Part shown: piece after piece, positions 50,446 through 58,819 of the stretch
How the letters are laid out: each line of letters starts with the position of its first letter
How positions within the stretch are numbered: the stretch's first letter is position 1
Notes under the pieces: model-generated
The model's database searches: none
What the model was told of the DNA's origin: nothing
Seen by the model: only the letters and a program-made list of their open reading frames with translations
Program-made: the position numbers and the translations under genes
Assembly (NCBI GenBank): GCA_964559435.1
Contig: CAZLHI010000004.1
Coordinates: 62,001 to 126,000 of the forward strand
Direction of reading: 5' to 3'
Source: Hebobacterum sp964559435
GTDB lineage: Bacteria > Armatimonadota > Hebobacteria > Hebobacterales > Hebobacteraceae
DNA length: 64,000 nt

Positions 50446-50556
50446 GGTCTTAGCTTCCTCCCCTCGGCGGCAAACAGAGTCCGCGCCGACACGCGCTTAG
50501 CCGGCCGCGCCGAAAGACCTCGCGACCGGCCCCTGGTGCTAACCGCTCGGAAGTTG

Positions 50557-50640
50557 TGCCCAGGACTGGATTTGAACCAGCACGGCCTTGCGGCCACTGG
50601 CCCCTCAAGCCAGCGCGTCTACCAATTCCGCCACCTGGGC
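50557..50640 (-). tRNA. tRNA-Leu (anticodon GAG)
   Basis: The minus strand folds as a class II tRNA. Acceptor GCCCAGG pairs with CCTGGGC, discriminator A. The D arm contains GGTAGAC, and the anticodon loop TTGAGGG gives GAG (Leu, CUC/CUU). The variable arm TGGCCGCAAGGCC is long, and the T arm carries GGTTCAAATCC. The CCA end is not encoded. It lies 9 bp downstream of secG on the same strand and shares its promoter. Confidence 0.97.
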
Positions 50641-50649
50641 ACGTGCCGG

Positions 50650-50892
50650 CTAGCCTTTCAAGCTCAGGACGGCCACTAGCATGGATACCACGAGGAAACC
50701 GATGGCCGTGTACGTGGCGATGCGACCGAGCTGGTCCTCCAGACCGGCGATGCTGGACGAGCTCTTGCCGCCGATGGTACCCCAGCCCATTCCGCTCCCG
50801 CCGCCCTGCTCGCTCTTGGTCTGTGTCACCGCAGTCAGGGTAACCAGCACGAGTGCGGCCACGATTTGCGCTATGTAGAAGACAGTCAGCAT
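50650..50892 (-). CDS. secG: Preprotein translocase subunit SecG
   Basis: The 80-residue protein has two membrane helices (3-22 and 57-77) separated by the Gly/Ser-rich cytosolic loop SEQGGGSGMGWGTIGGKSSSS, the usual SecG pattern. It assists SecYE translocation. The start MLTVFYIAQ has GAGG and a GG-rich site just upstream. The secG-tRNA-Leu arrangement is common in bacteria and supports the call. Confidence 0.93.
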   Translation of the reverse strand: MLTVFYIAQIVAALVLVTLTAVTQTKSEQGGGSGMGWGTIGGKSSSSIAGLEDQLGRIATYTAIGFLVVSMLVAVLSLKG

Positions 50893-50914
50893 CCTGCCAA
50901 CCTCATGCGCGTGT

Positions 50915-50943
50915 ATTCTAGCACAGCGCGTGCCCTCAGACAA
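50915..50943 (-). promoter_or_regulatory. Promoter of secG-tRNA-Leu
   Basis: On the minus strand TTGTCT (50943-50938), a 17 bp spacer and TAGAAT (50920-50915). Predicted start near 50908, about 16 nt before secG. Confidence 0.65.
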
Positions 50944-50979
50944 GAGGAAGCAGGCTGCCGGGACTCAACCCTAGGTAAC

Positions 50980-51246
50980 ATGGAGCCATTGCCGCCGGGC
51001 CTTGAAACCAAGAGGCGTGCCCTCGCTCGCAAGCTCGGGCGCCCGGTGCACGTTCGCGGGTTGCGAACACCTGACCCTGCCTTCCGCGGACGCCTTCGTG
51101 TTGAGGCGGCCCGTGTCACCATCGAGTATCAGGTTGCCGAGGCCGGATACTTCTGGCACATTCCGCTCATCGAAGACTTGCTCGACCGCGCGGCCGCCGG
51201 GGAGCAGGAGGTCGAGCTACGCGACTTCTCCGACGACGGCGCCTGA
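50980..51246 (+). CDS. Small hypothetical protein
   Basis: The 88-residue protein (MEPLPPGLETKRRALARKLGRPVHVRGLRTPDPAFRGRL as N-terminal half, not contiguous with any known domain) reads as a soluble alpha/beta protein. VTIEYQVAEAGYFWHIPLIEDLLDRAAAGE resembles the small uncharacterised 'Y.....GYF' proteins found in thermophiles, but I cannot name a family. Its last 80 bp overlap the 3' end of lnt on the other strand. The start is an ATG after CTAGGTAAC, which is a weak ribosome-binding site. Confidence is moderate. Confidence 0.5.
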   Translation: MEPLPPGLETKRRALARKLGRPVHVRGLRTPDPAFRGRLRVEAARVTIEYQVAEAGYFWHIPLIEDLLDRAAAGEQEVELRDFSDDGA

Positions 51247-52837
51247 GCGCGGCCGGGGCGATCACATATCCCACAGACAGGTACAGCATCAGCCACGAGA
51301 ATGTCTGACCGAACGAACGGTCCGGCAGTTCTTCGTCGGGAAGGCCGATCTCCTCACAGAGGACGGCTTGTTCGTACAGGCCTGCCTCGGACACGACGCG
51401 GCCATCCGGGGCAATGAAGGACGAGATGCCGGTGCTGGCGGCACGCACCACCCACCGATTCGTTTCGACCGCGCGCAGGACAGCGATCTGACGATGCTGG
51501 GCCGCCGCCGACGTATTCCCGAACCAGGCGTCGTTGGTGACGATAACGACCACCTGAGCTCCCTTCCGCTGAAGTTCCCAGCCGATCTGAGGGAAGATCG
51601 ACTCGAAGCAGATCATGGGACCGATGCTGACCGTGCCGGCCTGAAGCAAGTGGTGCACGGCGCCGGCACTGAAGTCAGTTTCGCGGACGTGATACCTATC
51701 GAGAAATGGCAGCCATTCTCGGCCGGGCACATATTCCCCGAACGGCACGAGCTGGACTTTCTCGTAGCGCGTCACGAGGTTGCCGTTGGGTGCGAAAACG
51801 TAAACCGCGTTGAAACGCCGGCCCGACTCGTCGAAGTAGGGACCGCCGGCCAGCAGCCAGGCCTTTGAGGCCTGCGTCGCGCGGCCGACCGATTCAGCGA
51901 CAAGGGGGTCCTGATCGGGCATGCTCGGCAACACGCTCTCGGGCCACACGACAATCCCAGGGCGGTCGTTCGCAGCCTCCCTCGTCAGCGCCTCGTAGAT
52001 CTCCAGCGTCCGCCGGCGTTCTTCCTCGGACAGGGGCACGTTGACTTGTTCCGCCCGCAATGGTCCGTGCGCGCTTCCCTGAACGATGGCAACCCTGAGG
52101 GAAGCGCCCGCCCCTTCGGGCTCATGCTTGCCCCACACCTTCGCCCCGAGGACGACTGCTAGGATCGGGATCATCAGTGTGGCCGTCCTGACGAGCGGGC
52201 GCAGAGCGCCTTCCCGCCGCGCTGCCGACACAAACAGCTCTGCCAAGGCGGAGTTCGTGAGCACGATCAGAAGGGAGACGAGAAGCGTGCCGCCGACTCG
52301 AGCGACCGCCATGAGCGCCAAGGAAGGGCTTTGACTGTATCCCAGCCAACCCCACGTGAAACCGAACTGGCCAAGGCCGCGAGCCCACTCGATGCCGCAC
52401 CACAGGACGGCCGCTCCCACGATGCGGGCCGTCGGCCCAAAGCGCCCGGTCCACCGAACACACAGACCCCAGAGCAGCCACGTGATCCCTAGAAGGAGGC
52501 AGGCCAGGGCCCAGACGGTCCAGCCAAAGAGCCAGAGCCAGTAGAGCACTATGCCGAAGAACGCAAATCCGGCCAGCCAGCTCCCCAACAAGGCGCCCCA
52601 CCCGTTGGCCAGACGGAGCGCAACCAGCCAGGGCACGAGCCCGAACCAGGCAAGCTGCCACAGGCCCGCCCTGGGAAAGCAGAGCGCGAGGAGGACCCCA
52701 GACAGGCCGCACAGTCCAAGGGCAGCGCGTGTATCGAAAGCTCTTCGTCTTGGCGGCAAATCCAACTCCGGCAGCGAATCCTGAGCCCTGGGGCCGCATC
52801 GCGGCGGACACCCGGCGACCGGCGGATTATAGCCCAT
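51167..52837 (-). CDS. lnt: Apolipoprotein N-acyltransferase
   Basis: The 556-residue protein has about seven or eight N-terminal membrane helices and a nitrilase-like domain with the catalytic triad visible: Glu in VVWPESVLP, Lys in YEKVQLVPFGEYVPG and Cys in MICFESIFP. It adds the third acyl chain to lipoproteins, which suits an organism with a lipoprotein-bearing outer envelope. The Arg-rich C-terminal tail (about 25 residues after the last helix) is antisense to the small gene at 50980. The N-terminal 35 residues before the first helix are of doubtful start. Confidence 0.92.
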   Translation of the reverse strand: MGYNPPVAGCPPRCGPRAQDSLPELDLPPRRRAFDTRAALGLCGLSGVLLALCFPRAGLWQLAWFGLVPWLVALRLANGWGALLGSWLAGFAFFGIVLYWLWLFGWTVWALACLLLGITWLLWGLCVRWTGRFGPTARIVGAAVLWCGIEWARGLGQFGFTWGWLGYSQSPSLALMAVARVGGTLLVSLLIVLTNSALAELFVSAARREGALRPLVRTATLMIPILAVVLGAKVWGKHEPEGAGASLRVAIVQGSAHGPLRAEQVNVPLSEEERRRTLEIYEALTREAANDRPGIVVWPESVLPSMPDQDPLVAESVGRATQASKAWLLAGGPYFDESGRRFNAVYVFAPNGNLVTRYEKVQLVPFGEYVPGREWLPFLDRYHVRETDFSAGAVHHLLQAGTVSIGPMICFESIFPQIGWELQRKGAQVVVIVTNDAWFGNTSAAAQHRQIAVLRAVETNRWVVRAASTGISSFIAPDGRVVSEAGLYEQAVLCEEIGLPDEELPDRSFGQTFSWLMLYLSVGYVIAPAALRRRRRRSRVARPPAPRRPRGRASLR

Positions 52838-52865
52838 CAGCTTCAGGGTCGCAACGGCCCGACAT

Positions 52866-52894
52866 TTGCCTTTGGCGGCCGGTACAGTTATAAT
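52866..52894 (+). promoter_or_regulatory. Promoter of ftsEX
   Basis: TTGCCT (52866-52871), a 17 bp spacer and a perfect TATAAT (52889-52894). The ftsE ATG at 52903 starts 8 nt after the -10 box, the same spacing as for mfd. Confidence 0.8.
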
Positions 52895-52902
52895 CCGGAT
52901 TG

Positions 52903-53604
52903 ATGCCGGCCATCGTTGAACTGAGAAACGTCAGCGTTACCTACCCGAACGGCGTGATGGCCCTTTCCGATGTCAGCCTGACGGTCGAGCAGGGCGAGTT
53001 CGCGTTCCTGATCGGGCCGACCGGCCACGGGAAATCAACCATCCTCAAGCTGCTATACCGCGACGAGTATGCAACAAAGGGTCAAGTTGTGGTCTCGGGA
53101 TGGGACGTGGCCAGGCTCTCGCCCGGCCGAGTAGCGCGTCTCCGGCGCCGGGTCGGTGTCGTGTTCCAGGACTTCCGGCTGCTTCCCAGGACCGCATGGG
53201 AGAACGTGGCGTTCGCACTCCATGCGACTGGACATGGGTACCGGGACGTTCTGCGCCGAGTGCCCGAGGGCCTCGCCGAGGTCGGGCTCCTCGACAAGGC
53301 AGATGACCATCCGTCCCAGCTGTCGGCGGGAGAACAGCAGAGCCTGGCCATCGCGCGCGTCCTCGCAATCCGTCCGGCGCTGATCCTCGCAGACGAGCCA
53401 ACAGGGAACCTCGACCCGGACTCGTCCGCTCACATAATGCGGCTACTGACCAGGGCCAACGGCGATGGCGCCACAGTCCTGGTGGCGACCCACGACCCGG
53501 CCATCGTGAACGCCAAGCGGGGGCGGGTCATAGCGATCCGACACGGCAGAGTCTTTCGCGATATCGACGAGGGGGGCTATCCCGATGATCTGGAACACGA
53601 TTGA
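52903..53604 (+). CDS. ftsE: Cell division ATP-binding protein FtsE
   Basis: The 233-residue ABC ATPase pairs with FtsX to control peptidoglycan hydrolases at the septum. The family start is VELRNVSVTYPNGVMALSDVSL. Walker A is GPTGHGKST (usually GxSGAGKST), signature LSAGEQQS (usually LSGGEQQ), Walker B LILADEPTGNLD and switch His in VATHDP. Both changed motifs remain compatible with ATP binding. The start is an ATG with almost no upstream leader. ftsX overlaps its end by 20 bases. Confidence 0.93.
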   Translation: MPAIVELRNVSVTYPNGVMALSDVSLTVEQGEFAFLIGPTGHGKSTILKLLYRDEYATKGQVVVSGWDVARLSPGRVARLRRRVGVVFQDFRLLPRTAWENVAFALHATGHGYRDVLRRVPEGLAEVGLLDKADDHPSQLSAGEQQSLAIARVLAIRPALILADEPTGNLDPDSSAHIMRLLTRANGDGATVLVATHDPAIVNAKRGRVIAIRHGRVFRDIDEGGYPDDLEHD

Positions 53605-54499
53605 CTTCGTGTGTCGCGAAACGGCTCTCCACCTGAAGCGCGAACGGCTCATCGCAGTAGCCACGATATCCACCGTTGCGGTTCTCATGATCGTCCTGGG
53701 GGCGATGCTGCTCTTCCTCGTAGACCTGCGAGTTTGGACATACCGCATCGGCGACGTGCTGGAAATCCGAGCGCACTTCGAGCCCGATTTTCCTCGCGAG
53801 CAGGCCGAAGAGCGGGTCTCGGAGGTGACCCTTTGGCCCACGGTTCGTGAGGCCCGACTCATTCCGAAGGAAGAAGGCTGGCAGATGCTACGAAGCTGGC
53901 TGGCCAGCGGGGACAAGCTGGAGACGATTGACAATCCGCTCGGGCACTGTATTCAAGTGTACGTGCGCGAGCCCGAGTTCGTGCCGGAGGTGGCGGCCGG
54001 CTTGGAGAAGTTCGCGGGAGTCAAAGCCGTCGTGCCGAGCAGCGGAGAGGCTACGAAGAAGGACAGCTTCGCCCACAAGGTCGTCCAGTTCAAGCGCATC
54101 ATCGCCGGAGCAGGCATTGTCATCGGCTCCCTCGTTGTACTGGCTGGTGTCTTCATCGTGCACAACACGATTCGGCTTGCTTTACACTCGCGCTGGCGGG
54201 AAATCTACATCATGCAGCTCATCGGTGCCGGCCGAGGCGTCATAGCGGCGCCCTTCCTTCTTGAGGGAATACTGCAGGGGACGGTGGGGGCAGTACTGGC
54301 CTGCTGTTTCCTCGTCCCCGCGCACATGTACTTGCGCAGCCTCTCGGAACGCTCGGCGCCGTTTCTGCTGCTTGCACCAGACAATGTGCTGCTCGTCTTT
54401 GGGATCGCGGTCGCCGCATCGGGAGCAGTCCTCGGTCTGACCGGCTCCGCCTTCTCAGTGCGGCGCTACCTCCGGCGGAAACCGGAATGGCACTCATGA
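53585..54499 (+). CDS. ftsX: Cell division protein FtsX
   Basis: The 304-residue FtsX-family permease has one N-terminal helix (AVATISTVAVLMIVLGAMLLFLV), a ~100-residue external domain, and three further helices near 175-200, 225-250 and 265-290. The cytosolic loop with SRWREIYIMQLIGAGRGVIAAPF is typical. It transmits FtsE ATPase state to external hydrolases. A 20-base overlap with ftsE indicates coupled translation. No EnvC- or PcsB-like hydrolase activator follows. Confidence 0.93.
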   Translation: MIWNTIDFVCRETALHLKRERLIAVATISTVAVLMIVLGAMLLFLVDLRVWTYRIGDVLEIRAHFEPDFPREQAEERVSEVTLWPTVREARLIPKEEGWQMLRSWLASGDKLETIDNPLGHCIQVYVREPEFVPEVAAGLEKFAGVKAVVPSSGEATKKDSFAHKVVQFKRIIAGAGIVIGSLVVLAGVFIVHNTIRLALHSRWREIYIMQLIGAGRGVIAAPFLLEGILQGTVGAVLACCFLVPAHMYLRSLSERSAPFLLLAPDNVLLVFGIAVAASGAVLGLTGSAFSVRRYLRRKPEWHS

Positions 54500-54519
54500 C
54501 ACGGGCCGCCCACTCCGAC

Positions 54520-54548
54520 TTGACACTCAGATCGCACCGGGATATAGT
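54520..54548 (+). promoter_or_regulatory. Promoter upstream of ccdA
   Basis: A perfect TTGACA (54520-54525), 17 bp and TATAGT (54543-54548). Predicted start near 54555 leaves about 210 nt before ccdA. The leader carries GC-rich inverted repeats (GCGGCCGCCCTTCCGGCGGCC region, 54609-54629) and a 54-codon open frame at 54588-54752 that I do not consider a gene. Confidence 0.75.
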
Positions 54549-54765
54549 CCCCCCGTTCTTCACCCTGACAAGGGCCGAGATTCCACGATGCGGGCAGTCG
54601 TTCGCGTAGCGGCCGCCCTTCCGGCGGCCGGGATCATACCGGCACGCCGGACAGCAGCGCGCGGGGTGATGGAACGGCCGGCGAGGGCGGAGCGGCGCCT
54701 GCTTTCCAAGCTGCGACAGTCGATGTCACGAGCGCCACATCGGCGGAGGTGAAGGGAATCCTCTG

Positions 54766-55482
54766 ATGGAGCCGCAGGATCAGGCCGCCTGGCTAGTGGC
54801 GATCGTCGCCGGCTTCCTCTCCTTCGTGTCGCCATGCGTCCTGCCCCTCATCCCGGGGTATCTCTCCATGATCTCGGGACTCTCAGCCGAGCAGCTCGAA
54901 GCCAGAAGCGGCCGCGATCTGCTTCGGATCTTCTTCTCGTGCGTTCTGTTTGCCGTCGGCTTTGGAGTCGTATTCGTGCTGCTCGGCGCTTCCGCGGGAG
55001 CGGTAGGCGGCTGGTTGGGGCCGCGCATTCGGATTCTCAATGTGGTCTTCGGGATCATCGTCATCGTATTCGGCCTACTCGTTCTCAACGTCGTCAGGTT
55101 GCCTTTCCTCTATCGAGACCGCCGCTTTCGGGTGGCGCGGGGCTCGGTCGGAATCTGGAGCGCGCCGCTGCTGGGCCTCGCCTTCGGCTTTGGCTGGACG
55201 CCGTGTGTGGGTCCCTGGCTAGGTACGCTCTATACCATCGCGGCCAACCGGACGACGGGCCAGGCGGCACTGCTGTTCGCGATCTACAGCGCCAGCCTCG
55301 GCATCTGCTTCGTTGCGGCGGGGATGCTGTTCGCCTACGCGCTTCGCGCCTTCGCTTTTCTGCAGCGCCACTACCGAGTGGTGGAGATCATCAGCGGCGG
55401 GCTGCTGATCGCCATCGGAGTGCTGCTGCTGACGCAGCAGTGGGACAAGGCTACGGGGTGGCTCATGCGTCTGATCGGCTAG
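54766..55482 (+). CDS. ccdA: Cytochrome c biogenesis protein CcdA
   Basis: The 238-residue protein has six membrane helices. The two redox cysteines are in VSPCVLPLIPGYLS (helix 1) and GWTPCVGPWLG (helix 4), the CcdA/DsbD-beta pattern. It moves electrons from cytosolic thioredoxin to periplasmic thiol proteins for cytochrome c maturation and related reactions. GGAGGTGAAGGG precedes the ATG. No thioredoxin-like partner (ResA/CcmG) is adjacent. It is probably independent of ftsEX because it has its own promoter. Confidence 0.93.
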   Translation: MEPQDQAAWLVAIVAGFLSFVSPCVLPLIPGYLSMISGLSAEQLEARSGRDLLRIFFSCVLFAVGFGVVFVLLGASAGAVGGWLGPRIRILNVVFGIIVIVFGLLVLNVVRLPFLYRDRRFRVARGSVGIWSAPLLGLAFGFGWTPCVGPWLGTLYTIAANRTTGQAALLFAIYSASLGICFVAAGMLFAYALRAFAFLQRHYRVVEIISGGLLIAIGVLLLTQQWDKATGWLMRLIG

Positions 55483-55549
55483 CCGTCCGGAGTCGCCTGC
55501 TGGCGTCCCCGCGTGGGGCGACTGCTGCGTATTGCCGCGCTTGGCGCCG

Positions 55550-56332
55550 CTAGAAGTTGGCGCGAGCGAAGTCCAGATTCCTCTTCGTGGCCTCGATCGG
55601 GTCGTCGGCATCGAGGGCCTCGAACGTTTCCAGAACCAGCCAGCCGTCGTATTCAATGTCCTTCATCGCTCGGCCAACTGCGGGCATGTCGACCTCGCCC
55701 TCCCCCATGGGCCCGCCCCGGTCCTTCGCATGTATCTGGACGATCTGCTCCTTCAGCTTATGCATCTCCCCGACCGGGTCGCCACTCAGGCCCAGGCCGT
55801 TCGCGAAGTCGTAGTAGACGCGCACATAGGGAGAGTCGACGCCTTCGACCAGCCGGAGGAGCTGCTCCGCGGTTCGGCCGCAGCCCCGGCCGACATTCTC
55901 CAGCGCGAGGCATACTCGGTTCGCCTCCGCCACGGGAGCGACTTCGGTCAAGTGTTCAATCCAACGCTCCGGTGCTTCCTCGCCCTCATCTTCGGCCCCA
56001 GGTGTGATAGGCACGAGTATCACATTCGCTCCCAACTCCCGGCACCAGTGGATCGCATCTGTGGTAAAGCCAGCGCCACGCTCCCGCACCGCTGCATCGG
56101 GGCTGGCGAAGCTATAGGTCCAGAAGGTCCCCAGACAGATCGAGCAGAGCGCGAGACCTTTGTCCGACAGCAGCGCGCTGAGCTCGGCGCGCCCGTCGGG
56201 GCTCCAGAGCATGTTGCTTCCGTAGTCTGCGCCGACATCCAGCTCGACTCCGTCGAACCCGATAGCTGCACTTGCTTCGATGACCTCCGGGTAGCTGCCA
56301 GGCAAGCAAGCGCTCATGATCCCGGACCTCAC
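55550..56332 (-). CDS. Sugar phosphate isomerase/epimerase-like TIM barrel
   Basis: The 260-residue AP-endonuclease-2/xylose-isomerase-like barrel has typical strand ends GFDGVELDVG, ALCSICLGTF, ALENVGRGCGRT (metal Glu), VRVYYDFANGL, VQIHAKDRGG and GWLVLETFE (metal Glu). Such enzymes isomerise or epimerise ketoses and inositols or act as hydrolases; the substrate is unknown. The GTG start has GGGAGG six nt upstream; longer upstream frames are unsupported. It diverges from groESL. Confidence 0.85.
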   Translation of the reverse strand: MRSGIMSACLPGSYPEVIEASAAIGFDGVELDVGADYGSNMLWSPDGRAELSALLSDKGLALCSICLGTFWTYSFASPDAAVRERGAGFTTDAIHWCRELGANVILVPITPGAEDEGEEAPERWIEHLTEVAPVAEANRVCLALENVGRGCGRTAEQLLRLVEGVDSPYVRVYYDFANGLGLSGDPVGEMHKLKEQIVQIHAKDRGGPMGEGEVDMPAVGRAMKDIEYDGWLVLETFEALDADDPIEATKRNLDFARANF

Positions 56333-56742
56333 AGTAAACCTCCCAGGCCGACATGCCGCAGACCGAGCCGTTCCCTTCGCCGTTGTGGGAGGCCTTCCTC
56401 GCCGACTCGACGCGGCCACGGCAGGGCTGCCCGGCCCTGCCGAACAGGGGCACGGCGGCAGCCCTGATGCGGATTACGTACTCGGCCGATTCCCAACCTC
56501 TTGACTACTGCTGTCGGATTCGCTATTCTAACACATTCGCGGCGCCAGGTTGGTTTTCGCCTGTCGCCGTCTCGTTCCGACACAGGGTTGAGGCCGGTTC
56601 GCTGCGCTAGGGAAGGCGGCCCGAGCCGGTGTCTGTATCCGAGGCGAGGCCTGGGGACAGGGCTTTAGTGTAGATCTCGGCCGATCCGACTCGCGAATCC
56701 GGTTCGGCCTGGCTGTCAGATCGATATGCAGGAGGTGATTGT
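56333..56742. other. 410-bp intergenic region between isomerase and groES
   Basis: I see no gene here. It holds the groE promoter (56501-56529) and a ~207 nt groES leader. The leader contains GC-rich inverted repeats, including GGCCGA at 56676-56681 facing TTCGGCC at 56703-56709. No CIRCE element (TTAGCACTC-N9-GAGTGCTAA) is present. The segment 56333-56500 shows only low-quality open frames. Confidence 0.6.
56501..56529 (+). promoter_or_regulatory. Sigma-70 promoter of groESL
   Basis: TTGACT (56501-56506), a 17 bp spacer and TATTCT (56524-56529). It looks like a housekeeping promoter; no sigma-32-type or CIRCE site is visible nearby. Confidence 0.75.
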
Positions 56743-57048
56743 ATGCTTCGACCACTCGGTGACCGCATCGTTGTGAAGCCGGGGGAAGAGGAGGAAGTAA
56801 CCAAGGGGGGCATCGTGTTGCCGGACACGGCGAAGAAGAAGCCGCGCGAAGGCGAGGTGCTCGCCGTGGGCCCCGGCAAGGTGCTGGAGAACGGGGAGAG
56901 GGCCCCGATGGAGGTATCGGTGGGGGATATCGTGATATACTCCGAGTATGGTGGGACGACCATCGAGATCGGGGACGAGGAGTACGTGATCCTGGATGAG
57001 GGGTCCGTGCTTGCAGTGAAGCCCGACGGCAAGGGCAAGAAGAAGTAG
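56743..57048 (+). CDS. groES: Co-chaperonin GroES
   Basis: The 101-residue Hsp10 has the family pattern LRPLGDRIVVKPGEEEEVTKGGIVLPDTAK (including the mobile loop) and VGDIVIYSEYGGTTIEIGDEEYVILDE. It caps GroEL. An excellent AGGAGGTGATT ribosome-binding site precedes the ATG. The C-terminal tail KPDGKGKKK is slightly extended and basic. groEL follows 120 bp downstream. Confidence 0.97.
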   Translation: MLRPLGDRIVVKPGEEEEVTKGGIVLPDTAKKKPREGEVLAVGPGKVLENGERAPMEVSVGDIVIYSEYGGTTIEIGDEEYVILDEGSVLAVKPDGKGKKK

Positions 57049-57168
57049 CGCTCCGCCGGAGTGCGGACGGCGAAGGATGTCGTCTGCCTGAGCATTGTGA
57101 AGACTGTAGGACGCGGTTCTACTGAAGTGTTTAGCAACCTGTAACAAGTCTTAGGGAGGAGGAAGTAC

Positions 57169-58788
57169 ATGGCTGCCAAGATGCTCTGCTACAGTGAGGA
57201 GGCACGCCGAGCTCTCCAGCGCGGGGTCAGCTCTGTCGCGGCAGCCGTCAAGGCTACGCTGGGCCCGAAGGGCCGGAATGTCGTCCTCAGCAAGAAGTGG
57301 GGATCTCCGACGATCACAAAGGACGGCGTGACCGTCGCCAAGGAGATCGAGCTGGAGGAACCCTATGAGAACATGGGCGCTCAGCTCGTCCGGGAGGTCG
57401 CCAGTAAGACGAACGACGTAGCCGGTGACGGAACGACCACCGCGACCGTCCTTGCGGAGGCAATAGTCGAGCAAGGAATGAAGAACGTCGCCGCAGGCGC
57501 AAACCCGATGCTGCTCAAGCGCGGTATCGAGAAAGCGGTCGACGCAATTGTCGCCGAGATCAAGAAGACCGCGAAGCCTGTCGACACCAAGGAGGCTATC
57601 GCGAACCTGGCCGCGATCGCTGGCAATGACCCCGAGCTCGGCCGCTACGTCGCCGACGCGATGGACAAGGTCGGCAAGGAAGGCGTCATCACCGTCGAGG
57701 AGTCCCGAGGCACGGAAACGACCGTCGACGTCGTTGAGGGTATGCAGTTCGACAAGGGCTACATCTCCCCGTACTTCGTGACCGACCCCGAGCGCATGGA
57801 GGCCATCCTCGACGATCCGTACATCCTGATCCAGGAGGAGAAGATCAGCGCGGTGGCGGACCTGCTTCCACTGCTCGAGAAGGTGGCGGCGGCGCGGCGG
57901 CCCCTGATGATCGTGGCCGAGGACGTGGACGGCGAGGCCCTTGCCACCCTCGTCGTGAACAAGGTCCGCGGAACCTTTGCGGCCGCCGCGGTCAAGGCTC
58001 CGGGGTTCGGTGACCGCAGGAAGGCTATGCTGGAGGACATCGCCATCCTGACCGAAGGCACCTTCCTGTCCAAAGACCTTGGCATGAAGCTCGAGAACAT
58101 AACCCTCAACGAGCTTGGCGAGGCCAAGAAGGTCATCATCACCAAGGACGAGACGACCGTCATCGAGGGCGCCGGAAGCCACGAGGCCATCCAGGGCCGC
58201 ATGGAGCAGATTCGGCGCGCCATCGACGACACCGACTCCTCGTACGACCGCGAGAAGCTCCAGGAGCGCCTGGCAAAGCTCGCCGGCGGCGTGGCCGTGA
58301 TCAAGGTCGGCGCGGCCACAGAGACCGAGTTGAAGGAGAAGAAGCATCGCTTCGAGGACGCTCTCTCGGCTGCGCGGGCCGGTGTGGAAGAGGGACTCGT
58401 GCCCGGAGGCGGCGTCACCTACCTGAACGTCGCACACGTGCTGGACAAGGTGCGCAAGGACGCCCGGGGCGACGAGAAGATCGGTGTTGACATCGTCCGC
58501 CGCTCTCTCGAAGAGCCGCTTCGCACGATCGCCAACAACTCCGGCCATGAGGGCTCGGTGATCGTCGAGCACGTCAGGGGCAAGGCGGCCGGCGTCGGCT
58601 TCAACGCCCTGACGGAGCAAGTGGAGGACCTGGTCAAGGCCGGCATCGTCGATCCCGCGAAGGTGGCGCGCTCCGCGCTCGAGAACGCAGCCTCCATCGC
58701 AGGCATGCTGCTCACCACCGAGGCGCTCGTCGCCGAGAAGCCAGAGCCGGAGAAGCCTCCTGCCCCCGGCGGGCCGCCTGAGTACTGA
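57169..58788 (+). CDS. groEL: Chaperonin GroEL
   Basis: The 539-residue Hsp60 has ATP-site motifs TLGPKGRNVVL, AGDGTTTATVLAEAI (catalytic Asp) and GLVPGGGVTYLN. The apical region is YISPYFVTDPERMEAIL. It folds proteins with GroES. The C-terminus ends in EKPPAPGGPPEY instead of the GGM repeats of E. coli, which is found in several other phyla. GGGAGGAGG precedes the ATG. A strong hairpin lies 32 bp after the stop. Confidence 0.98.
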   Translation: MAAKMLCYSEEARRALQRGVSSVAAAVKATLGPKGRNVVLSKKWGSPTITKDGVTVAKEIELEEPYENMGAQLVREVASKTNDVAGDGTTTATVLAEAIVEQGMKNVAAGANPMLLKRGIEKAVDAIVAEIKKTAKPVDTKEAIANLAAIAGNDPELGRYVADAMDKVGKEGVITVEESRGTETTVDVVEGMQFDKGYISPYFVTDPERMEAILDDPYILIQEEKISAVADLLPLLEKVAAARRPLMIVAEDVDGEALATLVVNKVRGTFAAAAVKAPGFGDRRKAMLEDIAILTEGTFLSKDLGMKLENITLNELGEAKKVIITKDETTVIEGAGSHEAIQGRMEQIRRAIDDTDSSYDREKLQERLAKLAGGVAVIKVGAATETELKEKKHRFEDALSAARAGVEEGLVPGGGVTYLNVAHVLDKVRKDARGDEKIGVDIVRRSLEEPLRTIANNSGHEGSVIVEHVRGKAAGVGFNALTEQVEDLVKAGIVDPAKVARSALENAASIAGMLLTTEALVAEKPEPEKPPAPGGPPEY

Positions 58789-58819
58789 TAGACAGACACG
58801 CGAGCGGCACATACAGTTT

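Noticed and set aside
54588..54752. 54-codon frame between ftsX and ccdA
   Set aside because: Very Arg/Ala-rich and without a ribosome-binding site; it probably reflects the GC-rich leader of ccdA.
56333..56742. CIRCE operator for groESL
   Set aside because: No TTAGCACTC...GAGTGCTAA inverted repeat or close variant was found.
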